64,000 nt of DNA, from positions 38,142,943 through 38,206,942 of the forward strand of contig NC_083571.1 of NCBI RefSeq assembly GCF_027579695.1, read 5' to 3'. Below, piece after piece: positions 47,457 to 58,961 of the stretch. Below the pieces are notes generated by a model that saw only the letters and a list, made by a program, of their open reading frames with translations, was not told the DNA's origin and did not search any database. Positions within the stretch are counted from its first letter, which is position 1, and each line of letters begins with the position of its first letter. Source of the stretch: Neoarius graeffei. Taxonomy: Eukaryota; Chordata; Actinopteri; Siluriformes; Ariidae. The position numbers and the translations under genes were made by a program.

Positions 47457-48395
47457 TACCTAAGGTCTACAATGTCACAGGAACGGTTCAGTGGCCTTGC
47501 TGTGATCAGCATAAACCACGCCTTAGGGGAACAAATCTCATATGAAGACATTGTGGAAGAATTTGCATCCAGGAAGGCCAGAAAAGCCAACTTTTAGGTT
47601 GTGCTTTCGCTTTTGCATCCTGAATATAATTGCCACTTAAATGTATATAGACTGTTTTCCTCTTACTTCTTTTGCACGTCTTACTTATGACAAATTATAG
47701 TGGTTTGCCATTTTTGCCACTTTAAAGAGTGTTAACTTCTTCATTTGTTACTACTTGTTATTTATGATACACAATAGTGTTTTGTTATTTCTTATATGTA
47801 CTGTAATATGTATAGGATTTACCTCTTCTGTCGTTAGTTCATTTATTTATGATATGATTGCATTTTACCATTTTTGCCACTTTAATGTATAGTATTTTTA
47901 GATCTTTTGTCACTTCATGTTATTCTGTAATTGTGATTAACTGTTTAGCTTCTTTTGTTATTTATATGGTGCGGCTTTAATGGAGGTTTAAGTCTGCTTG
48001 TTAATAATAATGGTGAATGGTACTCTATGATAATTCATTGTGCACTCTGTTGGTAAAACTGACTGACTTGTGCAATATTTTGACCATCGGGTGGTGCAGT
48101 TGTGCTTTCTTAAATAGCTGTGGATAGCTGTAATGCGAAGTCATTGAGTCTTTTTGTTTATTGTTTATCTTTTATTGTTTATCTTTGTATTTTTTATTGC
48201 ACTAGTCATTACAACTGGAAATTTGTTCTTGAAAATAGCTGTTGTGAGTTTGTGTATGAGGTTGTGTGTGTTCTGGACGAAGTTAGTGTTTTCTTAGGTG
48301 GTGGGTGGGAGGTGGTTGTCGGGTTGGGCCGGGGGGCGCCAGCAGGGGGTTTCGCCCAGGGAGTAAATCACTCTCGGATCGCCACTGCCTGTGGG

Positions 48396-50345
48396 AAATG
48401 GTGAGAGTGATGCAGTGCGCGTAGCAGCCGCTATCGCAGGCTATGAGGCTCCGATGCTATGAGCCTGTGTGTGTGTGAGAGAGAGAGCAGCCCCTCCCCT
48501 CTCTGCTCCCTGAGTGGAGCTCGTCGCTCGAAGTGTGTAGTGAGTTTGGTGACACTACACTGTATCATAGTGAAGTTATTGAATATTTTTTGTAATGTCT
48601 CTTTTCGGTGTTGCACTTTGTAGACGGTCCCTGCGCACTGCTCTCACAGCCGGCTGCACGTAAACACTAATGTTGTTGGTGTGGCTCCGAGGATGGCTCG
48701 TTTTGATGAAAGTTAGGTTGTAGCTCGTTGTCTATCTTACTACGGTTGAAAATACGCGTTTTGTGTTTTAACAACATTTCACTTAAGTTATTGATCCCGG
48801 AAATTTGAATCTGCCAATATCTTTCCAACTTTACTGAACTGTATACACAGCCTTTGGTCACGAAAATATAATGAAAGATACTCCAAAATATTTATTATAT
48901 GTAGTAATCCTGTTATATTGTCACAAATTACAGATTGAATGAAGTCGGAGGTATTATTCACATGTATTGTGTCCGAGTCGGAAATCTCGCCTTCTGCAGG
49001 CAAATCGTCCAGATAAGGCAAAATGCCACCCACTGCTTCGTCTTCATGTAATCCGACATGTCCAGTGTCAACCTCAAAAAGGGCCTCAGTTTCTGAAGAC
49101 TGGTCAGAAAATCACTGTTTCATCGGCCATAGCTGCATAGAAGGCCGAACAGTCGTTCTGCATGTGATGTCACAGCAAATATAGCGGCCACTGACAGCGG
49201 CTTGGTGCTTGGCCAGATTGATGCAGCTGCGCACAAAGAGTTTCGTTCTGTTGGTGGTTAGTTCTATCATGAAAGTGATCAGTGGTGTGTTTAGTTTTAT
49301 TACAGAAACCTATTTTAGAATATAATTTTGCTGTCAGGTGCACTTTAAACTTAGTATGTTACTGCTGTATGAATTACCCAAATAAAATATGCACATATGC
49401 ACAAAAACAAAGTTTAACTATTTACTTAAAATTAGATTCACATATATGCATTCAAGCAAAATGCTTCAAAACAAAATATTTTTCCTTTTCAGTTCTTTCA
49501 AAATGGCTCAGTTCACTTTCAATTGCAAATCAACTCAAAAGTTTCACTTCAGTAGCGATAGCAAAAATAAAACCCCTAGGCTAAACCTTATCCTAAAGCT
49601 GGCAGTTTATAAACCTAAACTGAAATATTACCAAATAAACGAAAAGGGTACCCAACCAAAGCAAGGTGTCAGAGAGAGACAAGCAGGCCTGTAGCGTGGC
49701 TTGGGAGCGGAGAGACCTAAAACAACATGGCCGCTTCATACCATGGCGCATGAAATAAAACTCGCTGCTGTCATTGTCGTCGTTACAGCCAAACGAATGT
49801 GCCTCCGAGGATCGGAATCCACTGGTCTGAACACTGAAGTAGGGCTGGTCAGGCCACTCGCTTGCACAGTCCAAGTAGAACTCCAACGAGCTAAGTCGGG
49901 TTGACTAGCACTCACGGTATCCTTGCGGGAAACTTTTAGCCAAAGTATTCCATATAAATCGTATGTGACACTACTCTGCTCAGGCAGAATGCCCATACGC
50001 GACTCACTGTCCGTTTGTCACTAAACATTTACCCTTACATAAAATTAGCATTTTGCCAACTCTACAGTTCACCAGTGTAACTGCTTACTCATCTCTCTTT
50101 CTTTCCCGCTCGCTCTTCTCCTCATTACCACCACTTCCTGTTCCTTCTTGACCTCCAACCCCAACTCTGATTGGCCAACATAACAGGTAAGTGCTTTACA
50201 AATTTAATTCTTTTCACATGTACACATAGTTTTCACAGTTTTAACATAATAACATTCACATTTTAAAAGTCAATAAACAAAATAAAAATGAAAATAAAAG
50301 CATCACTTAGGAATTCAATAACCCCAAATTCCCACAGGGCTACAT
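48396..50345. other. Unassigned region, probably element C interior and further repeats
   Basis: The tract GCAGCCCCTCCCCTCTCTGC with GGAGCTCGTCG at 48488-48530 is the complement of 40847-40885 in element D, so this is related transposon DNA. Minus-strand frames at 49033-48788 (acidic, LPYLDDLPAEGEISDSD) are not recognised. The stretch 49270-50345 is AT-rich with no frame I can name. TGTAGCCCTGTGGG on the complement at 50345 could be an LTR start. Confidence 0.35.
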
Positions 50346-50819
50346 TCACCACTGGAGCCAGGATGTACAAAGGTAGGATGCAGCAACCTTAGTCCGTTCA
50401 CCTAACAGCACAGTGAAAACTGCACCAGGACATATAAACATTTTACAATCTGGGTTCACGGATACAAGCTTCATATTAAAAACTACAAAGAACCACATTA
50501 AATTAGATGAGACAAAATTACACAAAACACAACTCATACATACATAAAATAAATCATTGTAAATTAATAAACTACACCATACCTTGCTGCACTCACCAAG
50601 GAATATGATACAATAATCCTTTCTTCCATCATTAAACAGGCATCAAGTCCAAACAAAGTTCACAGTCTGAAATAAAACTCATGTAGGCCCAAGCAAGCAT
50701 GTAGACTACATCTTCACTAGCTGCTGGCTTCTCTTTTAAAAAGCTCATCTCCCTTTGTGCAAACTATGGTGCTGCTGGAAGGACAAATTTCAACACCACA
50801 GATAAATAGCATTTGGAGT
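50346..50819. other. Unassigned stretch
   Basis: AT-rich, no recognisable frame or repeat. Confidence 0.4.
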
Positions 50820-51109
50820 TATGTTTTATTGGAGTTATGAAGAGACATCCAGTTCAGAGTTATGTTTTATTTTACACACACACACTCCGGTCGGGAGACG
50901 GCCACCGCTCCTCTCTCTCCCTCCTTATCAGCCCTCTGCCATTACTGTAAAACAAACACACCCACAGAATCAATTACTGACCTGGCCTTTCCCTCCATTT
51001 ACAAACCAATGCTTGACCACACCCCCACTGCCACATACCCCCACCTTCACCTTCCCCGGCCTCGCCCTCCAGTCACAAACTGATGCTTGACCATGCTTTT
51101 GCTGCCACA
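50820..51109 (-). repeat. Probable 3' LTR of the Gypsy element
   Basis: Begins TGTGGCAGCAAAAGCATGG on the complement, directly after the RNase H frame decays, and holds a diverged duplicate of its own start (TGTGGCAGTGGGGGTGTGGT), a CCGGAGTGTGTGTG stretch and AATAAAACATAACTC as polyadenylation signal. The distal edge is uncertain. Confidence 0.5.
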
Positions 51110-51126
51110 TTCCCCCACCGCCCAAC

Positions 51127-52390
51127 TCAGGCCGGAGAGCCATCCAGCCTGCAGCTGACTCCCCACCAACAAGAAAAAAAGTCTGCCACCACCATCTGCA
51201 CCCCCGGCCTGTGGACCACCTTGAACTTGAAAGACTGGAGGCCGAGATACCAATGGGTGAGCTGCACATTGGCATCTTTCATGTGGTGGAGCCACTGGAG
51301 CTGGGCATGATCCAAACAGAGGGTGAAAGAGTGCCCCAGCAGGTAATACTGGAGGGTGAGGACCGCCCACTTGATGGCCAGACACTCCTCCTTGATAGTG
51401 CTGTACTTACTCTCTCGTATAGAGAGCTTGCAGGTGATGTACAGCACCAGATGTTCCTCCACCTCCTGGGACAGAACAGCCCCCAGCCCTCTGTCTGACA
51501 TGTCTGTCTGCAAAATAAAAGGGAGAGAGAAGTCAGGGAATTGTAAAAGTGGCCCCCTACACAGTGCAGCCTTGACCCCAGTGAATGCCTGTTGGCACTG
51601 CTCCATCCACTGGACTGGATTTGGTGCTCACTTTTTAGTGAGCTCAACCAGGGGGCTGGTGATGTCTGAAAGGTTAGGTATAGATCTGCGATAGAAGCCA
51701 TCCATCCACAGGAACGGTCTCACACCCTTTTTGGGTCTTGGGCCTTGGGCTGGCCACAATCGCTGCAGTCTTGTCAATTTGGGGACGCCCCTGCCAATGA
51801 CCCAAGTGGAAGCCCAGATACTGTAGTTCCATGCACCAAACCACACACTTTTTCAGATTAGCCATGAGCCCCACACTCCTCAGTGACTCCAGGACGGCCC
51901 TGAGGTGTTTTAGGTGCTGCAGCTAATCATTGTTCTATATAATGATATCAGCTAGATAGGTTGCGGCATGCAGATGGAGGATTTTTTCCATGAGCTGCTG
52001 GAACTTTGCGGGAGCCCCGAATAACCCGAAAGGAAGGGTGACAAACTGGTGTAAGCCAAATGTTGTAGAAAAATCCATTTTTTCTTGGGATACAGAAGTC
52101 AAGGAGATCCACTAATATCCCTTTGTTAAATCCAGTGTTGAGTAAAAACAAGCAGTGCCTAACCAATCAAGCAACTCATCAATGTGAGGCATTGGTTACA
52201 CGTCAAATTTAGAGACCGCATTGACGTTTCTGTAGTCCACACAGAACCGGACTGACCCATCAGTCTTAGGGACCAAGACTACCAGGCTGCTTCAGTCACT
52301 GTGTGACTCCTTGATTCTTCCCATTTCGAGCATGACCTTTAATTCATCCTGAACCATAGCTTTCTTGTGTTCAGGTAAGTGGTATGGGTG
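51127..52390 (-). pseudogene. Gypsy reverse transcriptase and RNase H
   Basis: Visible RT landmarks: DELKVMLEMGRIKESHS, VVLVPKTDGSVRFCVDYRNV, QFVTLPFGLFGAPAKFQQLM, the catalytic box as TYLADIIIYNND (the family has two Asp; here the first is Ala), and LGFHLGHWQGRPQIDKTAAI. The RNase H/tether part has MSDRGLGAVLSQEVEEHLVL, KYSTIKEECLAIKWAVLTLQ, YYLLGHSFTLCLDHAQLQWL and HRPGVQMVVADFF. Several stops and at least three frame changes. Not functional. Confidence 0.85.
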
Positions 52391-52599
52391 GCTACACCCC
52401 CCCACCCTGAGGGTGTCTCGATGTACTGTTCTATGAGGTGCGTGTGGCCAGGGAGGGGTGAGAACATGTTGGAAAACTCCACTCGCAACATGGCAACTCC
52501 TGTGAGTTGGGCCGGCGAGACATGGTCTCCACAGGGGACTGGAGTGGCTTGAGTGGTTACTTTCATTTTTAGCTCCAGCCCTAGCTCCGCCCTCTCTGG

Positions 52600-53304
52600 A
52601 ACTACTGGCACCAATACACCAGGGACCCCCTTATTCCAATGTTTTAGCAGATTGAGATTGTCTATCTGTATCGCCCTGCCCCTATCCATTTGCTTCACCT
52701 CATAGTCGACATCCCCAATTTGCCGTGTGACCTCAAAGGGCCCTTGCCACTTAGCGAGTAATTTTGACCTTGACGTGGGTAATAATATAAGCACTTCTGG
52801 TGTGAATTCTTTAAGGTGCGCACCCCTGTTGTATGGCCAGGCCTGATGTTCTTGTGCCTGCCGCAAATTGTCCTGGTTTAGGTGATGGAGTGAGTGGAGT
52901 TTTGCACACAGGTCAAGAATGCATCAACTTTTTTTACTGCTCGAAGGTCCCTCCTCCCAATTTTCATGCAGCATGTCCAAGATGCCATGAGGCTTACACC
53001 CATATAATAATTTGAATGGGGAAAACCCCATGGAGGATTGCAGGACCTCTCGTACTGAGAATAACAGGGGCTTGAGCCATTTATCCCAATTACGTGCATC
53101 TTCGCTTACAAATTTACAAATCAAGTTTGTAAGAGTTTGGTTAAACCATTCAACCAAGCCATCCATCTGTGGATGATGAGCGCTGGTGCAGATTGATTTA
53201 ACCTCTAGTACTCCATAGAGTTCGTGAAGTGCATGCGACATGAATGTAGTGCCCTGGTGAGTCAGGATTTCTTTGGGAATCCCAACTTGGGAGACAATTT
53301 TAAC
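52600..53304 (-). pseudogene. Gypsy integrase core and C-terminal domain
   Basis: Frame 53379-52924 reads VGIPKEILTHQGTTFMSHAL (second catalytic Asp replaced by His in LTHQGT), ICTSAHHPQMDGLVEWFNQT with the expected Glu changed in this neighbourhood (VEW), and FSPFKLLYGCKPHGILD. Frame 52866 onward reads LLPTSRSKLLAKWQGPFEVT and DVDYEVKQMDRGRAIQI, the GPF/SH3-like C-terminal domain. The codons upstream of 53304 belong to an inserted element. The same frame that ends the integrase leads straight to the RT. Confidence 0.82.
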
Positions 53305-53309
53305 CCTCT

Positions 53310-54270
53310 GGGGTCTGAAGGTATTTTCTGGTACTCTAATGATTTTGGCACACTCCGATTTTGTTGTCAATTTCAACAAATCTAAGCAGTATTTTCAAAG
53401 TCATATCACTTTTTTGTATTCAGCACAAGTTCAGCTACAATAACATCTATGTAGTATGTATATCATGATTGTACTTAAAAAAACAGATAAATGAACATGT
53501 AAAAAGAAGTTTTAGAATTGTGTTGGAATGTGTGAAAAAACATGACCTTACCCATTGTGCTGAACTGTTTTGGTCACTTGAGGTGATTCTGTTCATTCTT
53601 AGGAATGTATCAAGCACAAAAATTTAAATCTGCTCCATTGATTTGGACAATTAACTGGCCATCAAAAAAATTATGTCCTATTGTTTTGGGATAAAGGGTT
53701 GGCAGTGGGAGGGGTAGTCAATGAGAAGGGTAAAAATTTCCATTCCATTAAATGTGAAGAGTGAAAGCCCCTCCAACTGCCAACTCTTAATCCCATCGGA
53801 TTAACTCTTAATCCCATCAGGTCAAGTCACAATGGTTAAGGTAAGGTTTTTTAACACATTCCAACATAGTTTAAAACTGCTTTTTACAACAGCTTCATTT
53901 ATCTGGTATTTGACTTTATTTTGGTATTTGACTCTATTCAATGTGTCTTGAAATTAACTCTTGTACTATTTCACTCAGTTCAGAACCACAACCAACTCTG
54001 TCACTGTTACACAATTACTCTCTAATTTTGCTCCCTCTCCAACTCCAAATTTTACTCTCTAAACTCAAAATAGAGCAAAATTAACTATTTTTGAGGAAAA
54101 TACTTTTAACTCTGGAAATATTACTCAGCCATTTTTCCTGTGTATGCACTACAGTGCACACATCAACCAATCTGCTCATAATAAATAGAAGAAATATTGA
54201 CACTTACTCAAGTTGATCTTTGGCTGGATCGAGTTGAAGTAAAAAAAAAAAAAGGGCACTGAGTCACAGT
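53310..54270. mobile_element. Insertion in the Gypsy element, TTAA-type end
   Basis: The left edge reads TTTTAACCCTCTGGGGTCTGA, a terminal repeat of a kind seen in fish TTAA-target elements. The right edge near 54250 is an A run and no matching end is found. The interior has short repeats (ACTCTAAATTTTGCTC-like) and no recognisable gene. Confidence 0.45.
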
Positions 54271-54279
54271 TCTCAATAT

Positions 54280-54659
54280 CACATGGCCCTAGTCCTGGAA
54301 GTGTCCAGGCTCCCTGCAGTGCCAGCATACTGGCCCAGGCTTCACTTCTGCACCGGAGAGTCAGGGATCACTCACCTGAGGGGGAGAAGACACAGACATA
54401 TAAGGGGAGGGATGGAGGGGGGACACCACGGACTCAGTGAGAAGGCTGCAGGGGGGTGTTGGCTCTTGTTTCTGTCATGCAGGGATGGGACAGGGATGGG
54501 GAGAGGGGGCAAAGTATGAGAGAGAGAGGACAAGAGATTGGATGTCTGCCTGCTGCTGGAACCACTGCCAGATGGTCTTCCGCCAACTTCATTGCTTGAT
54601 CCAATGATGCTGGGCAGTGGCAATGGACCCACTCTACTGTCCTTTCTGGCAGCCATGCG
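54280..54659 (-). pseudogene. Gypsy gag fragment with zinc knuckle
   Basis: On the complement: AWLPERTVEWVHCHCPASLD, QAMKLAEDHLAVVPAAG, a Pro/Ser-rich stretch, and CWHCREPGHFQD followed by a stop where a CCHC knuckle would end. Matches the gag C-terminal half of Gmr1-type elements. Both sides are truncated. Confidence 0.7.
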
Positions 54660-54664
54660 ATGAA

Positions 54665-56105
54665 CTGGAAACAAGGGAGCATGTCAGGGAGAGATCTGTG
54701 AAAGCTGGGACAGGGAAGTCAGGAAACATGGAACTGAAAAGATGGGGAATCTTGTGGGAAGAAGGGAATGAGGAAATCGGAAGATACAACTCAGGAAGGA
54801 TGAGGAAAATGGGGAGGAAAAAAGCTGGAGCCAAAATATTAGTGCATTAACATGAACATTTGTTCTTCCTCCATTTGCTTCTCTTTATCTTTCATCAGTC
54901 TGTAAAAAGAGAGCTCAGATTTCTTGTTAAATCTATCTGAGCAGTCAATCGCACAGCGGCTCTTTCACATTTTACATCTCTTTTTAGTGTTTTCGTGGCA
55001 TTAGAGCTGTGTTACTTCCACCTCTGGTGAAATAATGTGTATTGCTGCACTTGTACATTATTGTGCCCTCTGCTGTCTAAACAATGTAATTACAGTGAGG
55101 AAAAACTAAGAGATTACACAGTCTGATAATAATCACCATTCATTTTTTTTTTTATTTCATCAATTCAAATCATAAATATGTATCATTATTGTATGAGAGA
55201 GCCATAATAGTCCTACATTTTAGTGTTTCAAAGTGTTTCTGGGCCTGTAATAATCATGTTAAATCTCAGGCAGGACATTAGCTCTACCCCCTGAATGGCA
55301 CAGATCAGCTCCGTCTCTTTTGCTTAAAAGGCATAGAGATTGCAGAGTATGGCAGTGTATTGCTACTATGGCAGAAGAAGAAAAATGGATCAGTATTATG
55401 TTCCAAGTTGAAAAGTTTATCGTGATCCCTTTTTTTCCTGTTATAACAAGATATTTTCACATTATTATCACACAAACTTTTCTTGTTATAAAATTATAAG
55501 TTTGTATATTGTAATAACTTGAAAATATCTGGTCAAAACCTGAAAAACATCTGATCATCACAAACTTTTCACCTTATGTGATACTGATCTGTTTTTCTTT
55601 TTCTGATGTGGCAGCAATACACTTTCATAAAAGAAAGATGATGAGAACAATGCCAGTATTTTGTTTCTGACAGATGGACAGCAGACAGGTCAAAAGATCA
55701 CACATGGTTGCTTTAATATTAGCTTTGTGTGATCTTTTTTTTTTTTTCAGCTGTTCCTGTTAGAGGACGCCACAGTGGATAATGTCCCGCCATTTCCTCC
55801 TATGCTCTGTATCGTCTCCAGTAGCTTAGTGTGATGATGTCAACTGTAAATATTTAACGAGCAGAGTGATGGTTTAAAACCAATAAAAGCATGTTTACAG
55901 AACTTATTACATTAGATCCAACATTAACATGTATACAAACAGACTTTTTATTGTGTGTGTGTGTGTGAGAGAGAGAGACATAAGAGGAACAGGACATCCT
56001 GATTCTGTGTCCTTTGTAACTGTTAAAGTAAATTATTTGCTGCTGAGATCATGATAGAATTTAGTTGCCATGGAAACAACTAACTGTAGGTTAAGCTCGT
56101 TGAAT
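54665..56105 (+). repeat. Segmental duplication, copy B (uninterrupted)
   Basis: Collinear with the pieces of copy A (35540-45135) and free of its two hAT and one LINE insertions. Contains a CA/GA microsatellite near 55955. No gene is recognised in either copy, so the segment may itself be an old repeat. Confidence 0.85.
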
Positions 56106-56279
56106 AAAATAGCTTAGATTGTTGTTGACTCATCTAATATGAACAATGGCAAATGTTAATATTTGGGTTTATGAAAGGGCAATACAGAGAGAAATGGTCT
56201 TCAAAGACCATTCAAAACTACTGGAAGTCCTTTCTGACAAAGAACTTAAGGAAAATCAGTAAAAGTTTTTTTTTTTTTT

Positions 56280-56815
56280 TAAACACCTATTGGTGAAGTC
56301 CCTTCATCTCACATTGAAAAAAAAGAGAAAAATCCAGCCTTTAATTGAATTAAATTTATTCAGAGAAAAACAAATCCCTCATCAAGAAATAATTATTTTC
56401 AACAAAAAACACATGTGCCACTATTATTGTAACAGTTCCAGTTGGTGTCCACTTTTTTAATATTGTCCTAACAGTAGAAACTGACATTTTCAGGTGAGTA
56501 GCTATTTTTTATAACCATTCCCTGACTTATGAGGGTCAAAACACTTCTCCCTCATTTGGTTTGTGTGTTCTTTTCTCTTTCCCATGTTGATGGATGACTA
56601 TTGGAAGTTATCCTTTGTGTCACCTCATATTTGTACCCCAGTTAATCAGAACATCATGGATTACAGCTTGAAAGTTACTCCACACTCCAACCAACTCAAA
56701 AATGTACAATTTAAATTGGACATATGCTTCAGTTACATTGTGTTTCCATCATTTCCAGGGGTCCCAATAATAGGGGTACATATGCTTTTCTTGATTTTTT
56801 TTTTTTTTTTTTTGA
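56280..56815 (-). mobile_element. Decayed Tc1/mariner-like element
   Basis: On the minus strand a start near 56586 reads MGKRKEHTNQMREKCFDPHK and then SGNGYKK, resembling the MGKTKELS...HKAGKGYK N-terminus of Tc1-type transposases, with many stops. The edge CCCCTATTATTGGGACCCC is typical of a fish mariner-like end. Ends in a T run at 56805. Confidence 0.5.
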
Positions 56816-56833
56816 TGAGTGTACCGTAGGTGT

Positions 56834-57206
56834 GGGCGGCACGGTGGTGAAGTGGTTAGCGCTGTCGCATCACAGCAAGAAGGTCCGGATTCGAGCCCCG
56901 TGGCCGGCGAGGGCCTTTCTGTGTGGAGTTTGCATGTTCTCCCCGTGTCCGCGTGGGTTTTCTCCGGGTGCTCCGGTTTCCCCCACAGTCCAAAGACATG
57001 CAGGTTAGGTTAACTGGTGACTCTCAATTGACTGTAGGTGTGGATGTGAGTGTGAATGGTTATCTGTGTCTATGTGTCAGCCTTGTGATGACCTGGCAAC
57101 TTGTCCAGGATGTACCCCACCTTTCGCCCGTAGTCAGCTGGGATAGGCTCCAGCTTGCCTGCGACCCTGTAGAACAGGATAAAGTGGCTAGAGATAATGA
57201 GATGAG
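56834..57206 (+). mobile_element. tRNA-headed SINE, copy 5
   Basis: Complete copy with both pol III boxes and a GATGAG tail. The flanks share GTAGGTG (56827-56833 and about 57209-57215), so it sits at the very edge of the LTR that begins at 57207. Confidence 0.93.
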
Positions 57207-57735
57207 TGTAGGTGCTATAGGCTTATCAAATCAGTCTCATGTAAAAAGGGATCAGTCTCATAAATTCATTAATTCAACTGTCTAATAGTTTATAGCTAAA
57301 CTATTAAAATGAATGGAATAACTTAGTGGTGATGTTGATATAGTTTTAGTGAGTATTGTAGCTGTAATGTAATACATTTACTCTTGATCTATAACATTCA
57401 TATAACAACCCAATGGGTGAAGGCAATTAGAATACTTGTTTGGCGGAGGTTGGCACTCAGTGAATGTTGTAACAATAGACAGGACACAGTTGACTCCAAA
57501 GGTACCATTTGTTGAAATACCTGACATGAATTAGCAAACTAATACTGATCAGATATAGCAACTATAGCAGCCAGGGAACAATTCAATATAAATGGTGATA
57601 CAATGTATACAAGTAATAATCAATTGTGTATAAAGCAATATTCAGTAGTAAGTAGAATAATAACCAGCAGTAAACAGAGTAAGAAATCAGCAGTGAATAT
57701 GATGTAGGTACAACTGGTCACAGTCTCTTTAAGAA

Positions 57736-57840
57736 ACTACAAATCCCATCAACTAACTTCCACGTTGACCTACGTCACGGCTGGGCGGGATCACCTACGT
57801 CACGTCCTCCATGACGTCACTTCCACGCCGACTCTATAAG
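57736..57840 (+). promoter_or_regulatory. LTR promoter: CRE-like sites, ZNF143-like site, TATA box
   Basis: ACTACAAATCCCATC at 57736-57750 resembles a ZNF143/SBS element. ACGTCA cores lie at 57772, 57797 and 57813, the last inside a full CRE palindrome TGACGTCA (57812-57819). TATAAG follows at 57835-57840. Transcription would start near 57865. Binding is inferred from motif match only. Confidence 0.65.
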
Positions 57841-58559
57841 TGACCCGGAAACGCTCAGCTCGCTCTCTCTCGTCGTGGATGTCAAGCCATCTGGACACAG
57901 ATACCCTACACCAGAAAACCCAAGAAAAGACGTCTTTCTTCCAAGAAACAGAATTTAGCGCTTTTCTTTCGTACCCTTGGTCAAGGTAGACTCCAGAATC
58001 GCGCGATTTTTTAACTCAGTCGAGTTACAACCGGTTTTATTCATTATAAGTACGTACGACTGCAGCCCAAGCAGTTAATTTAAGGTTAGAAGCGACCGGA
58101 TCCTTCTAATTAATTCTCTGTGCACATTGTCTGATCAGAGACTTTCTTTTCATCACGAGTGACCACGCGTCGGACCAAGAAATTCTCTGTGCTTCACGGA
58201 TGCCTTCACAACGGAAACTCCAAAAGTCTCGGAACATCTCATAATCTCGCGTAGAGGCGAGATACTGAAGTAAGAGACTGGAAATTTTTGGGCAAAAAGG
58301 ACTAGTCTTAGGAATTAGCTTTATTAAGGAGTGTGAATTAAACTCAGGAATGGTTTAATTGTGTACACTGTAGACACTTGGTGTTGAATTGATTGTTCTA
58401 TTTTGTTTTCCTCTCTCAGTTGTGTTTAATAGATAGGTTTTGCATGCTTTCTCTATCCCTTTCTAACACTTTAATTTCATTATTACACATTTTGACCTCA
58501 TCAAGATTTCAGTGGATTTAGTAATGTTATAAGCTAGTGAAATTAGCCTACGGCTAATT

Positions 58560-58950
58560 CTTTTGTCTCATTAGCATCCAAGGCTAATCTTTGTCTCCAC
58601 ACGTGGCCACAGGCCTCCCAACACACCTTAGCTAGCATCCAAGGCTAATCTTTGTTTCCACACGTGGCCACAGGCCTCACAACACACCTTAGCTAGCAAC
58701 ACAGGGCTAATTGTATTGTCTTCAGGGACCATAAGGCCTCACCGCGTGGACACACACACACAAAACACACCTTAGCTAGCAACACAAGGCTAATCTTTGT
58801 CTCCACACGTGGCCACAGGCCTCACAAACACATCTTAATTAGCAACCAAAGCTAACTCTCTTGCTGTACTTAGAAACACGTGGTCACAAGGCCTCACACA
58901 CACATAGCTAGCATTCCTTTGTCTTAGCTAGCACCACAAAGCTAATCTTT
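58560..58950. repeat. Tandem repeats in the LTR (about 60-80 bp units)
   Basis: Five or so imperfect units built from ACACGTGGCCACAGGCCTCA, CACACCTTAGCTAGCA and AAGGCTAATCTTTGTCT. Each contains CACGTG and GCTAGC. They lie downstream of the promoter, in the transcribed part of the LTR. Confidence 0.85.
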
Positions 58951-58961
58951 GTCTTCACCAC

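Larger units (their letters stand above)
45726..47597 (+). pseudogene. hAT C-terminal dimerisation domain, split by Tc1
   Basis: Piece 1 (45726-45852) reads MHEKELSEIYPNFWTGLRNA then TLPVTVAQAERSFSKLKLIK. Piece 2 (47457-47597) continues YLRSTMSQERFSGLAVISIN, ending EEFASRKARKANF and TAG. The AERSFSKLKLIK...MSQERLSGLA pattern is the hAT dimerisation (hATC) signature of ZMYM/TTF-type elements. The break is a Tc1 in the TA of the Thr-Tyr codons. The catalytic part is missing. Confidence 0.87.
45569..48387 (+). mobile_element. hAT element with perfect TSD CCTGTGGG
   Basis: CAGGGGCGGTCC at the left; the complement of the right end is CAGTGGCGATCC. CCTGTGGG stands at 45561-45568 and 48388-48395. 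Internally deleted: only the C-terminal dimerisation end of the transposase remains, and a Tc1 sits in it. Confidence 0.92.
50820..54660 (-). mobile_element. Gmr1-like Gypsy retrotransposon, decayed
   Basis: On the minus strand the order is gag (54660-54280), an insertion (about 53310-54270), integrase (53304-52870), integrase C-terminus (to about 52600), reverse transcriptase (52390-51640), RNase H (51620-51150) and a probable 3' LTR (about 51109-50820). The integrase precedes the reverse transcriptase with no LTR between, the arrangement known from the Gmr1 group first described in cod. The 5' LTR is missing, cut by the segmental duplication at 54665. Confidence 0.82.

Noticed and set aside
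51211..51694. Plus-strand ORFs of 95-112 codons
   Set aside because: Antisense shadows of the Gypsy RNase H region.
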